From positions 2,077,034 to 2,141,033 of the forward strand of contig NC_091372.1 in assembly GCF_038502225.1 (NCBI RefSeq): a stretch of 64,000 bases of DNA, read 5' to 3'. The notes under the pieces are model-generated. The model was not told the origin of the DNA and did not search any database. It worked only from the letters and a program-made list of their open reading frames with translations. Numbering within the stretch: position 1 is the first letter of the stretch; every line of letters starts with the position of its first letter. This DNA comes from Cherax quadricarinatus (Eukaryota > Arthropoda > Malacostraca > Decapoda > Parastacidae). A program made the position numbers and the translations under genes. Below are positions 7,435 through 19,000 of this stretch, one piece after another.

Positions 7435-10379
7435 TGGAAGATAGAGGTATGGGTGTGTGTGGGAAACAAGCAGGTTGCAACACTTGGGTTGGAAACAGTA
7501 AATGTATAAAAGGCATTCAGCATGAAGTTATAAATAAAGACAATAGATCAGGTCAGCAAACAAAGGGGGACAGCAGAGGGCAGCAAGGGACTAGCTCCCT
7601 TAAGGTTTACTATACTAATAGCAGGAGTGTAAGAAATAAGATAGATGAGCTAAGATTAATTGCAAGTGCAGGAGACATAGATATTATTGCTATAACAGAG
7701 ACCTGGCTCAATCTGAAAGATAGAGAGATGCCCTCTGAATGTCACATACAAGGCTATAAATTATTCCACACTGACAGGGTCAACAGGAAAGGTGGTGGAG
7801 TAGCGATGTATGTCAGAGACAATTTAAATTGTTGTGTTAGACAAGATATTAAATTAGAAGCGTCAGCCACTGAATCTGTTTGGTTACAGCTTCTCGAGGG
7901 CCGAGAAAAACTAATTTTGGGTGTGATTTACAGGGCCCCAAATCTTGATAGGGAGTGCAGTAAACTTCTATGGGACGAAATTCGTAAGGCATCTACATAC
8001 GAAAATGTTGTGCTAATGGGAGATTTCAACTATAGACAGATTGACTGGAGCAATTTGACAGGAAATTTAGAGTCAGGTGACTTTCTTGATACGATCCAGG
8101 ATTGTTTTTTAAAACAGTTTGTGACAGAGCCAACTAGGGGAAATAACCTCCTTGACTTGGTTCTTGCCAGTAGGGAAACACTAATTAATAATCTTGAGGT
8201 TAATGATGAGCTTGGGGAAAGTGATCACAAATCACTCAGTTTTAATATATCATGGAATTCCCCTAATAATGGCAATCAAGTCTCCGTCCCTGACTTTCGC
8301 TTGGCTGATTTCATAGGACTGAAAAATTACTTAGGTGGGCTGAACTGGAATGACCTGACTAAGGGTCAGGTAGGTGGTGATGGTTGCCGATATGATGCTT
8401 TCCAGGGCATAGTTCTAGCTGCTCAGTCAAATTATGTTCCAAATAGGGAAATCAGATCAAACAAAAATGATCCTAAATGGATGAACAATAGATTAAAATA
8501 TCTGATTGGTCAAAAGAGAGGCATATATAGGCAAATCAAAAGAGGAGAGGGGCAATTGAGAAATCGATATATTCAGTTAAAGAGAGAAATAAAAAAGGGA
8601 ATTAGAAAAGCAAAAAGAGATTATGAGGTTAAAGTTGCAAGAGAATCGAAGACTAACCCAAAAGGATTCTTTCAGGTATACAGAAGTAAGATCAGGGACA
8701 AGATAGGCCCACTCAAAAGTTCCTCGGGTCAGCTCACTGACAGTGATAAGGAAATGTGTAGAATTTTTAACACATACTTCCTCTCAGTTTTTACACAGGA
8801 GGATACCAGCGATATTCCAGTAATGATAAATTATGTAGAACAGGACGATAATAAACTGTGTACTATTAGGGTCACAAGTGACATGGTCCTTAGGCAAATA
8901 GATAAATTAAAACCTAACAAATCCCCAGGCCCTGATGAACTGTATGCAAGGGTTCTAAAGGAATGTAAAGAGGAGCTTAGCACACCTTTGGCTAATCTTT
9001 TCAACATATCACTACAAACTGGCATGGTGCCAGATAAGTGGAAAATGGCAAATGTGATACCTATTTTCAAAACAGGTGACAGGTCCTTAGCTTCGAACTA
9101 TAGACCAATAAGCCTAACCTCCATAGTGGGAAAATTTATGGAATCAATAATTGCCGAGGCAGTTCGTAGCCACCTTGAAAAGCATAAATTAATCAACGAA
9201 TCTCAGCATGGTTTTACAAAGGGGCGTTCCTGCCTTACGAATTTATTAACTTTTTTCACTAAGGTATTTGAGGAGGTAGATCATGGTAATGAATATGATA
9301 TTGTGTATATGGACTTCAGTAAGGCTTTTGACAGGGTCCCACATCAGAGACTATTGAGGAAAATTAAAGCACATGGAATAGGAGGAGAAATTTTTTCCTG
9401 GATAGAGGCATGGTTGACAAATAGGCAGCAGAGAGTTTGCATAAATGGGGAGAAATCAGAGTGGGGAAGTGTCACGAGCGGTGTTCCACAGGGGTCAGTG
9501 TTGGGCCCCCTGCTGTTCACAATCTACATAAACGACATAGATGAGGGCATAAAGAGCGACATCGGCAAGTTTGCCGATGACACCAAAATAGGCCGTCGAA
9601 TTCATTCTGACGAGGACATTCGAGCACTACAGGAAGATTTGAATAGACTGATGCAGTGGTCGGAGAAGTGGCAGATGCAGTTTAATATAGACAAATGCAA
9701 AGTTCTAAATGTTGGACAGGACAATAACCATGCCACATATAAACTAAATAATGTAGATCTTAATATTACGGATTGCGAAAAAGATTTAGGAGTTCTGGTT
9801 AGCAGTAATCTGAAACCAAGACAACAGTGCATAAGTGTTCGCAATAAAGCTAATAGAATCCTTGGCTTCATATCAAGAAGCATAAATAATAGGAGTCCTC
9901 AGGTTGTTCTTCAACTCTATACATCCTTGGTTAGGCCTCATTTAGATTATGCTGCACAGTTTTGGTCACCTTATTACAGAATGGATATAAATTCTCTGGA
10001 AAATGTACAAAGGAGGATGACAAAGTTGATCCCATGTATCAGAAACCTTCCCTATGAGGATAGACTAAGGGCCCTGAATCTGCACTCTCTAGAAAGACGT
10101 AGAATTAGGGGGGATATGATTGAGGTGTATAAATGGAAGACAGGAATAAATAAAGGGGATGTAAATAGTGTGCTGAAAATATCTAGCCTAGACAGGACTC
10201 GCAGCAATGGTTTTAAGTTGGAAAAATTCAGATTCAGGAAGGATATAGGAAAGTACTGGTTTGGTAATAGAGTTGTGGATGAGTGGAACAAACTCCCAAG
10301 TACCGTTATAGAGGCCAGAACGTTGTGTAGCTTTAAAAATAGGTTGGATAAATACATGAGTGGATGTGGGTGGGTGTGA
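7434..10379 (+). CDS. LINE-C endonuclease/reverse transcriptase (981 aa), intact
   Basis: ORF2 protein of a CR1-like LINE. The APE-type endonuclease runs from about residue 55 to 280: TNSRSVRNK with Asn62, ITETWL with Glu89, GDFN at 196-199, LLDLVLA, and SDH at 263-265. The RT has YRPISLTS from residue 556, a QHGFTKGRSC block, motif A MDFSKAFD with Asp627, motif B VPQGSVLGPLLF, and motif C FADD at 713-716. A C-terminal region ends NRLDKYMSGCGWV. No stop or frameshift. The ATG overlaps the ORF1 stop in TGATG (7432-7436), an arrangement suited to termination-reinitiation as shown for SART1-type LINEs. Potentially functional as protein, though this copy lacks most of ORF1. Confidence 0.93.
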   Translation: MEDRGMGVCGKQAGCNTWVGNSKCIKGIQHEVINKDNRSGQQTKGDSRGQQGTSSLKVYYTNSRSVRNKIDELRLIASAGDIDIIAITETWLNLKDREMPSECHIQGYKLFHTDRVNRKGGGVAMYVRDNLNCCVRQDIKLEASATESVWLQLLEGREKLILGVIYRAPNLDRECSKLLWDEIRKASTYENVVLMGDFNYRQIDWSNLTGNLESGDFLDTIQDCFLKQFVTEPTRGNNLLDLVLASRETLINNLEVNDELGESDHKSLSFNISWNSPNNGNQVSVPDFRLADFIGLKNYLGGLNWNDLTKGQVGGDGCRYDAFQGIVLAAQSNYVPNREIRSNKNDPKWMNNRLKYLIGQKRGIYRQIKRGEGQLRNRYIQLKREIKKGIRKAKRDYEVKVARESKTNPKGFFQVYRSKIRDKIGPLKSSSGQLTDSDKEMCRIFNTYFLSVFTQEDTSDIPVMINYVEQDDNKLCTIRVTSDMVLRQIDKLKPNKSPGPDELYARVLKECKEELSTPLANLFNISLQTGMVPDKWKMANVIPIFKTGDRSLASNYRPISLTSIVGKFMESIIAEAVRSHLEKHKLINESQHGFTKGRSCLTNLLTFFTKVFEEVDHGNEYDIVYMDFSKAFDRVPHQRLLRKIKAHGIGGEIFSWIEAWLTNRQQRVCINGEKSEWGSVTSGVPQGSVLGPLLFTIYINDIDEGIKSDIGKFADDTKIGRRIHSDEDIRALQEDLNRLMQWSEKWQMQFNIDKCKVLNVGQDNNHATYKLNNVDLNITDCEKDLGVLVSSNLKPRQQCISVRNKANRILGFISRSINNRSPQVVLQLYTSLVRPHLDYAAQFWSPYYRMDINSLENVQRRMTKLIPCIRNLPYEDRLRALNLHSLERRRIRGDMIEVYKWKTGINKGDVNSVLKISSLDRTRSNGFKLEKFRFRKDIGKYWFGNRVVDEWNKLPSTVIEARTLCSFKNRLDKYMSGCGWV

Positions 10380-10560
10380 GTTAGACCTGATAGCTTGTGC
10401 TACCAGGTCGGTTGCCTTGTTCCTCCCTTAAGTCAATGTGACCTGACCTGACTAGGTTGGGTGCATTGGCTTAAGCCGGTAGGAGACTTGGACCTGCCTC
10501 GCATGGGCCAGTAGGCCTTCTGCAGTGTTCCTTCGTTCTTATGTTCTTATGTTCTTATGT
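10380..10560 (+). other. LINE-C 3' UTR and octamer tail
   Basis: Contains ccggtagg at 10476-10483 and ccagtagg at 10508-10515, a near direct repeat spaced exactly 32 bp apart. This same interval is the unit of the minisatellite in the LINE-C copy at 12.75-15.28 kb. It ends in three to four ttcttatg-type octamers. Confidence 0.85.
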
Positions 10561-12530
10561 AACACTGGGAAGACCAATGCGAGTGCTTGATTTACCCGAA
10601 GGTGCAGGGAGGCAAAAACTAAGTGCATTAGAGAATGGAAGAGGTATAGAAAGCAAAGGACCCAGAAAAACAAGGAGACCAGTCGAAGAGCCAGAAACGA
10701 GTATGCACAGATAAGGAGGGAGGCCCAGCGACAGTACGAAAACGACATAACATCGAAAGTCAAGTCTGACCCGAAACTGCTGTTTAGCCACATTAGGAGG
10801 AAGACAACAGTCAAAGACCAGGTGATCAGGCTGAGGAAAGAAGGTGGGGAACTCACAAGAAACGATCAAGAGGTATGTGAGGAGCTCAACATGAGATTTA
10901 AGGAAGTATTCACAATGGAGACGGGAAAGACTCTGGGAAGAGAGGACAGAGGGGGACACCAACAGGGAATAGACCAACAGGTGCTGGACGATATGCATAC
11001 AACTGAGGAGGAGGTGAAGAAGCTGCTAAGTGACCTTGATACCTCAAAAGCAATGGGACCGGACAACATCTTCCTGTGGGTCCTCAGGGAGGGAGCAGAT
11101 ATACTGTGTGTGCCATTAACCACAATCTTCAACACATCCCTTGAAACTGGGCAACTACCTGAGGTATGGAAGACGGCAAATGTAGCTCCAATTTTTAAAA
11201 AGGAGACAGAAAAGATGCACTAAATTACAGACCTGTGTCACTGACCTGTATAGTATGCAAAGTCATGGAAACGATTATCAGGAGGAGAGTGGTGGAACAC
11301 CTGGAACGGAACAAGATTATAAACGATTACCAGCATGGATTCATGGAGGGCAAATCCTGTGTCACACACCTTCTGGAGTCCTATGACAAAGTTACAGAAG
11401 TGCGACACGAGAGAGAGGGGTGGGTTGATTGCATTTTCTTGGACTGCAAGAAGGCCTTCGACACAGTTCCTCACAAGAGATTAGTGCAGAAACTAGAGGA
11501 TCAGGCACGTATAACAGGAAGGTCACTGCAATGGATCAGAGAATACCTGACAGGGAGGCAACAACGAGTCATGGTATGGGATGAGGTATCACAGTGGGCA
11601 CCCGTGACGAGCGGGGTCCCACAGGGGTCGGTCCTAGGACCAGTGCTATTTTTGGTATATGTGAATGACATGATAGAAGGGTTAGACTCAGAAATGTCCC
11701 TGTTCGCAGATGATGTGAAGTTAATGAGGAGAATTAAATCAGATGAGGATCAGGCAGGACTTCAAAGAGACCTGGACAGACTGGACACGTGGTCCAGCAA
11801 CTGGCTTCTTGAATTCAACCCCGCCAAATGCAAAGTCATGAAGATCGGAGAAGGGCGTGACCATAACACCGAGCATGTCTCCAGAGGCACACATCAACCA
11901 GATAACTGCTGCAGCATACTGGCGCCTGGCAAACCTGAGAATAGCGTTCCGATACCTTATTAAGGAATCGTTCAAGACACTGTACACCGTGTACGTCAGG
12001 CCCATACTGGAGTATGCAGCTCCAGTTTGGAACCCACACCTGGGCAAACACGTCAAGAAATTAGAGAAAGTACAAAGGTTTGCAACAAGGCTAGTTCCGG
12101 AGCTCAGGGGTATGTCCTACGAAGAAAGGTTGAGGGAAATCGGACTGAAGACAATGGAGGACAGGCGGGTCAGGGAAGACATGCTAGCGACATACAAAAT
12201 ACTGCGTGGAATAGATAAGGTAGACAGACAGGTTGTTCCAGAGATGAGACACAGAAGCAAGGGGTCACAATTGGAAGCTGAAGACTCAGACGAGTCATAG
12301 GGATGTTAAGAAGTATTTTTTCAGTCAACGAGTCGTCAGGAAGTGGAATAGCCTAGCAAGTGATGTAGTGGAGGCAGGAACCATACATAGCTTTAAGACG
12401 AGGTATAACAAAGCTCTGGAAGCAGAGAGAGAGAGCGGACCTAGTAGCGATCAGTGAAGGGGCGGGGCCAGGAGCTGTGTCTCGACCCCTGCAACCACAA
12501 TTAGGTGAGTATACACACACACACTATATA
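10561..12530 (+). mobile_element. LINE-A copy 2, RT and 3' end (right of LINE-C insertion)
   Basis: Resumes at aacactgggaagacc, matching the reverse LINE-A copy near 44435-44450. It covers the linker between endonuclease and RT (RRARNEYAQIRREAQR), the RT, the C-terminal domain and the 3' end ctgcaaccacaattaggtgagta followed by a short (CA)n. Decayed: several frame changes split it into four open pieces. Confidence 0.88.
10822..12300 (+). pseudogene. LINE-A copy 2 reverse transcriptase, frameshifted
   Basis: Pieces at 10822-11223, 11235-11963 and 11857-12300 together make most of an RT. The first carries the KAMGPDNI and LPEVWKTANVAPIFK blocks and is shifted at an A-rich stretch near 11200. 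The second has motif A FLDCKKAFDTVPH, motif B VPQGSVLGPVLF and an intact FADD (LFADDVKLM). A deletion and frameshift near 11850-11870 removes part of the thumb region before SMSPEAHINQITAA. Catalytic residues are kept but the frame is broken at least twice. Confidence 0.85.
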
Positions 12531-12713
12531 CATATAAAAAGTCTTACCTAACTAACAGTTTTCTGAGGAAGTTTTAATAACAGGTTACAAAGTGAGATTA
12601 AATTTCTCTAACTTCCTGGACTACCTCAGTACCCCTCACCTCTCTTTATCTATTATATACTCTCGTTTATCTATCATCTATGTCTATCATTAAGAATCAT
12701 CTATCATGCATCA
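12531..12713 (+). other. Short unassigned spacer
   Basis: AT-rich, with loose tatc/atcta repeats near 12640-12710. No gene or recognised element. Confidence 0.6.
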
Positions 12714-12750
12714 TCATAAGAACATAAGAAAGAAGGAGCACTGCAATAGG

Positions 12751-15282
12751 CCTACTGGCCCAAGCTAGGCAAGTCTCAGCCACCTACTGGCCCAAGCTAG
12801 GCAAGTCCCAGCCACCTACTGGCCCAAGCTAGGCAAGTCCCAGCCACCTACTGGCCCAAGGTAGGCAAGTCCCAGCCACCTACTGGCCCCAAGCCACCTA
12901 CTGGCCCAAGCTAGGCAAGTCTCAGCCACCTACTGGCCCAAGCTAGGCAAGTCCCAGCCACCTACTGGCCCAAGCTAGACAAGTCCCAGCCACCTACTGG
13001 CCCAAGGTAGGCAAGTCCCAGCCACCTACTGGCCCAAGCTAGACAAGTCCCAGCCACCTACTGGCCCAAGCTAGGGAAGTCCCAGCCACCTACTGGCCCA
13101 AGCTAGGCAAGTCCCAGCCACCTACTGGCCCAAGCTAGGCAAGTCCCAGCCACCTACTGGCCCAAGCTAGAGAAGTCCCAGCCACCTACTGGCCCAAGCT
13201 AGGGAAGTCCCAGCCACCTACTGGCCCAAGCTAGGCAAGTCCCAGCCACCTACTGGCCCAAGCTAGGCAAGTCCCAGCCACCTACTGGCCCAAGCTAGGC
13301 AAGTCCCAGCCACCTACTGGCCCAAGCTAGGCAAGTCCCAGCCACCTACTGACCCAAGCTAGGCAAGTCACAGCCACCTACTGACCCAAGCTAGGCAAGT
13401 CCCAGCCACCTACTGACCCAAGCTAGGCAAGTCCCAGCCACCTACTGACCCAAGCTAGGCAAGTCCCAGCCACCTACTGACCCAAGCTAGACAAGTCCCA
13501 GCCACCTACTGGCCCAAGCTAGGCAAGTCCCAGCCACCTACTGGCCCAAGCTAGGCAAGTCCCAGCCACCTACTGGCCCAAGCTAGGCAAGTCCCAGCCA
13601 CCTACTGGCCCAAGTTAGGCAAGTCCCAGCCACCTACTGGCCCAAGCTAGGCAAGTCCCAGCCACCTACTGGCCCAAGCAAGGCAAGTCCCAGCCACCTA
13701 CTGGCCCAAGCTAGGCAAGTCCCAGCCACCTACTGGCCCAAGCTAGGCAAGTCCCAGCCACCTACTGGCCCAAGCTAGGCAAGTCCCAGCCACCTACTGA
13801 CCCAAGCTAGACAAGTCCCAGCCACCTACTTACCCAAGCTAGGCAAGTCCCAGCCACCTACTGGCCCAAGCTAGACAAGTCCCAGCCACCTACTGGCCCA
13901 AGCTAGACAAGTCCCAGCCACCTACTGGCCCAAGCTAGGCAAGTCCCAGCCACCTACTGACCCAAGCTAGACAAGTCCCAGCCACCTACTGACCCAAGCT
14001 AGACAAGTCCCAGCCACCTACTGGCCCAAGCTGGACAAGTCCCAGCCACCTACTGGCCCAAGCTAGGCAAGTCCCAGCCACCTACTGACCCAAGCTAGAC
14101 AAGTCCCAGCCACCTACTGACCCAAGCTAGACAAGTCCCAGCCACCTACTGGCCCAAGCTGGACAAGTCCCAGCCACCTACTGGCCCAAGCTAGGCAAGT
14201 CCCAGCCACCTACTGACCCAAGCTAGACAAGTCCCAGCCACCTACTGACCCAAGCTAGACAAGTCCCAGCCACCTACTGGCCCAAGCTGGACAAGTCCCA
14301 GCCACCTACTGGCCCAAGCTAGGCAAGTCCCAGCCACCTACTGACCCAAGCTAGACAAGTCCCAGCCACCTACTTACCCAAGCTAGACAAGTCCCAGCCA
14401 CCTACTGGCCCAAGCTGGACAAGTCCCAGCCACCTACTGGCCCAAGCTAGGCAAGTCCCAGCCACCTACTGACCCAAGCTAGACAAGTCCCAGCCACCTA
14501 CTGACCCAAGCTAGACAAGTCCCAGCCACCTACTGGCCCAAGCTGGACAAGTCCCAGCCACCTACTGGCCCAAGCTAGGCAAGTCCCAGCCACCTACTGA
14601 CCCAAGCTAGACAAGTCCCAGCCACCTACTGACCCAAGCTAGACAAGTCCCAGCCACCTACTGGCCCAAGCTGGACAAGTCCCAGCCACCTACTGGCCCA
14701 AGCTAGGCAAGTCCCAGCCACCTACTGACCCAAGCTAGACAAGTCCCAGCCACCTACTGGCCCAAGCTAGACAAGTCCCAGCCACCTACTGGCCCAAGCT
14801 AGACAAGTCCCAGCCACCTACTGGCCCAAGCTAGACAAGTCCCAGCCACCTACTGGCCCAAGCTAGACAAGTCCCAGCCACCTACTGGCCCAAGCTAGGC
14901 AAGTCCCAGCCACCTACTGACCCAAGCTAGACAAGTCCCAGCCACCTACTGACCCAAGCTAGACAAGTCCCAGCCACCTACTGACCCAAGCTAGACAAGT
15001 CCCAGCCACCTACTGACCCAAGCTAGACAAGTCCCAGCCACCTACTGACCCAAGCTAGACAAGTCCCAGCCACCTACTGACCCAAGCTAGACAAGTCCCA
15101 GCCACCTACTGACCCAAGCTAGACAAGTCCCAGCCACCTACTGACCCAAGCTAGACAAGTCCCAGCCACCTACTGACCCAAGCTAGACAAGTCCCAGCCA
15201 CCTACTGACCCAAGCTAGACAAGTCCCAGCCACCTACTGACCCAAGCTAGGCAAGTCCCAGCTACCTACAGGCCCAAGCAGT
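12751..15282 (+). repeat. 32-bp minisatellite (about 79 copies) grown in a LINE-C 3' UTR
   Basis: The plus-strand unit starts cctactggcccaagctaggc and has a 32-bp period (for example 13089 to 13121). It is the reverse complement of the LINE-C 3' UTR interval 10484-10515, where the flanking octamers cctaccgg/cctactgg already lie 32 bp apart. Variants (ggcccaag/gacccaag, aggcaag/agacaag/ggacaag) are organised into a four-unit, 128-bp higher-order repeat around 13950-14700: ctggacaagt falls at 14031, 14159, 14287, 14415, 14543 and 14671. The final third (14890-15250) is nearly homogeneous in gacccaagctagacaag. Confidence 0.95.
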
Positions 15283-15348
15283 CAGGTTACATCCACTTAA
15301 GAAGGAGCACAGCATTAGACCCATTATTGAAAGCCAGGCAGGTCCAAC

Positions 15349-15558
15349 TCACACCCACCCACACCCACTCATGTATTTATCTAACCTATTTTTAAAACTA
15401 CACAACGTTTTAGCCTCTATGACGGTACTCGGGAGTTTGTTCCACTCATCCACAACTCTATTACCAAACCAGTGCTTTCCTATATCCTTCCTGAATCTGA
15501 ATTTTTCCAACTTGAAACCATTGCTGCGAGTCCTGTCTTGGTTAGATATTTTCAGCAC
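15349..15558 (-). pseudogene. LINE-C copy 2 ORF2 C-terminus
   Basis: Sixty-nine residues ending NRLDKYMSGCGWV, nearly identical to the last residues of the intact ORF at 7434-10379. It is the only coding remnant of a strongly 5'-truncated insertion. Confidence 0.85.
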
Positions 15559-15660
15559 GATAATTTACATCCTCTTTATTTATTCCTGTTTCCCATTTAT
15601 ACACCTCAATCATATCCCCCCTAATTCTACACCTTTCTAGAGAGTGCAGATTCAGGGCCT

Positions 15661-16046
15661 CAGGGAAGATTTTTGATACACTGGCGAAAATCACTCACTA
15701 TGAAAGCAAAAGACTTGGCAGACGATGCAACATTCCCCCAATGAAAAGCAGGGGTGTCACTAGCACGTTAAGAGACAACACAATAAGTGTCAGGGGCCTG
15801 AGACTGTTCAACTGCCTCCCAGCATACATAAGGGGGATTACCAATAGACCCCTGACTGTCTTCAAGAAGGCACTGGACAGGCACCTGAAGTCAGTACCTG
15901 ACCAGCCGGGCTGTGGTTTGTACGTCGGTTTACGTGCGGCCAGCAGTAACAGCCTAGTTGATCAGGCCCTGATCCACCATGAAGCCTGGTCACAGACCGG
16001 GCCGCGGGGGCGTTGACCCCTTAAACTCTCCAGGTAAACTCCAGGT
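15661..16046 (+). mobile_element. LINE-D 3' end fragment, plus strand
   Basis: The last roughly 110 codons and 3' end of LINE-D. The open piece at 15741-16016 reads MKSRGVTSTLRDNTISVRG ... VFKKALDRHLKSVPDQPGCG ... EAWSQTGPRGR and stops. It ends in the family tail ctccaggtaaactccaggta. The 17-bp array starts immediately after. Related copies lie near 41.5, 44.7, 47.5, 54.9 and 56.2 kb. Confidence 0.85.
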
Positions 16047-19000
16047 AATAACAGGAGCAACACTACACCAGGGACAACACTATACCAGGAACAACATTAT
16101 ACCAGGAGCAACACTATACCAGGAACACCACTATATCAGGAGGAGCAACACTACACCAGGAACACCACTATATCAGGAGGAGCAACACTACACCAGGAAC
16201 AACACTATACCAGGAACACCACTATACCAGGAGCAACACTATACCAGGAACACCACTATATCAGGAGGAGCAACACTACACCAGGAACAACACTATACCA
16301 GGAACAACATTATACCAGGAGCAACACTATACCAGGAACACCACTATATCAGGAGGAGCAACACTACACCAGGAACAACACTACACCAGGAACACCACTA
16401 TATCAGGAGGAGCAACACTACACCAGGAACAACACTACACCAGGAACAACACTATACCAGGAACAACACTACACCAGGAACAACACTACACCAGGAACAA
16501 CACTATACCAGGAACAACATTATACCAGGAACAACACTACACCAGGAACACCACTATATCAGGAGGAGCAACACTACACCAGGAACAACACTACACCAGG
16601 AACAACACTATACCAGGAACATTATACCAGGAACACCACTATATCAGGAGGAGCAACACTACACCAGGAGCAACACTATACCAGGAACACCACTATATCA
16701 GGAGGAGCAACACTACACCAGGAACAACACTACACCAGGAACAACACTATACCAGGAGGAGCAACACTACACCAGGAACAACACTATACCAGGAACAACA
16801 TTATACCAGGAGCAACACTATACCAGGAACACCACTATATCAGGAGGAGCAACACTACACCAGGAGCAACACTATACCAGGAACAACATTATACCAGGAG
16901 CAACACTATACCAGGAACACCATTATATCAGGAGGAGCAACACTACACCAGGAACAACACTATACCAGGAACAACACTACACCAGGAACAACACTATACC
17001 AGGAACAACATTATACCAGGAGCAACACTATACCAGGAACACCATTATATCAGGAGGAGCAACACTACACCAGGAACAACACTATACCAGGAACAACACT
17101 ACACCAGGAGCAACACTATACCAGGAACAACATTATACCAGGAGCAACACTATACCAGGAACACCATTATATCAGGAGGAGCAACACTACACCAGGAACA
17201 ACACTATACCAGGAACAACACTACACCAGGAACAACACTATACCAGGAACAACATTATACCAGGAGCAACACTATACCAGGAACACCACTATATCAGGAG
17301 GAGCAACACTACACCAGGAACAACACTACACCAGGAACACCACTATATCAGGAGGAGCAACACTACACCAGGAACAACACTAAACCAGGAACAACACTAT
17401 ACCAGGAACACCACTATATCAGGAGGAGCAACACTACACCAGGAACAACACTACACCAGGAACAACACTACACCAGGAACACCACTATATCAGGAGGAGC
17501 AACACTACACCAGGAACAACACTACACCAGGAACAACACTATACCAGGAACACCACTATATCAGGAGGAGCAACACTACACCAGGAACAACACTATACCA
17601 GGACCAACACTATACCAGGAACACCACTATATCAGGAGGAGCAACACTACACCAGGGACAACACTATACCAGGAACACCACTATATCAGGAGGAGCAACA
17701 CTACACCAGGAACAACACTACACCAGGAACAACACTATACCAGGAACACCACTATATCAGGAGGAGCAACACTACACCAGGAACAACACTATACCAGGAA
17801 CAACACTATACCAGGAACATTATACCAGGAGGAGCAACACTACACCAGGAACAACACTATACCAGGAACACCACTATATCAGGAGGAGCAACACTACACC
17901 AGGAACAACACTATACCAGGAACAACATTATACCAGGAGCAACACTATACCAGGAACAACATTATACCAGGAACAACACTATACCAGGAACACCACTATA
18001 TCAGGAGGAGCAACACTACACCAGGAACAACACTATACCAGGAACAACATTATACCAGGAGCAACACTATACCAGGAACACCACTATACCAGGACCAACA
18101 CTATACCAGGAACACCACTATATCAGGAGGAGCAACACTACACCAGGAACAACACTATACCAGGAACACCACTATATCAGGAACACCACTATATCAGGAG
18201 GAGCAACACTACACCAGGGACAACACTATACCAGGAACAACATTATACCAGGAGCAACACTACACCAGGAACAACACTACACCAGGAACAACACTATATC
18301 AGGAGGAGCAACACTACACCAGGGACAACACTATACCAGGAACACCACTATATCAGGAACACCACTATATCAGGAGGAGCAACACTACACCAGGAACAAC
18401 ACTATACCAGGAACAACACTATACCAGGAACAACACTATACCAGGAACAACACTACACCAGGAACAACACTATACCAGGAACAACACTACACCAGGAACA
18501 ACACTATACCAGGAACACCACTATATCAGGAACACCACTATATCAGGAGGAGCAACACTACACCAGGGACAACACTATACCAGGAACAACATTATACCAG
18601 GAGCAACACTACACCAGGAGCAACACAACACCAGGAACAACACTACACCAGGAACAACACTATACCAGGAACACCACTATATCAGGAGGAGCAACACTAC
18701 ACCAGGAACAACACTACACCAGGAACAACACTATACCAGGACCAACACTATACCAGGAACACCACTATATCAGGAGGAGCAACACTACACCAGGGACAAC
18801 ACTATACCAGGAACACCACTATATCAGGAGGAGCAACACTACACCAGGAACAACACTACACCAGGAACAACACTATACCAGGAACACCACTATATCAGGA
18901 GGAGCAACACTACACCAGGAACAACACTACACCAGGAACAACACTATACCAGGAACACCACTATATCAGGAGGAGCAACACTACACCAGGAACAACACTA

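Larger units (their letters stand above)
7315..10560 (+). mobile_element. LINE-C copy 1 (CR1-like), inserted in LINE-A copy 2
   Basis: A 5'-truncated element retaining the end of ORF1, a full ORF2 and a complete 3' UTR. It ends in an octamer repeat, ttcttatg, at about 10535-10560. Short octamer tails are typical of CR1 elements ((ATTCTRTG)n in vertebrates). The flanks rejoin LINE-A across a possible 3-bp duplication (aac). A copy at 48077-49632 differs at only about a dozen positions that I could see over 1.55 kb, which points to recent activity of the family. Confidence 0.92.
12714..15660 (-). mobile_element. LINE-C copy 2, 3' end only, with expanded 3' UTR
   Basis: Reverse LINE-C 3' terminus. 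The octamer tail is at 12714-12735 (cataagaacataag), then the 3' UTR, here expanded to about 2.5 kb of tandem repeat, then the end of ORF2 at 15349-15558 (FKLEKFRFRKDIGKHWF ... YMSGCGWV) and coding remnants to 15660. 5'-truncated; adjoins LINE-D at about 15660. Confidence 0.88.
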
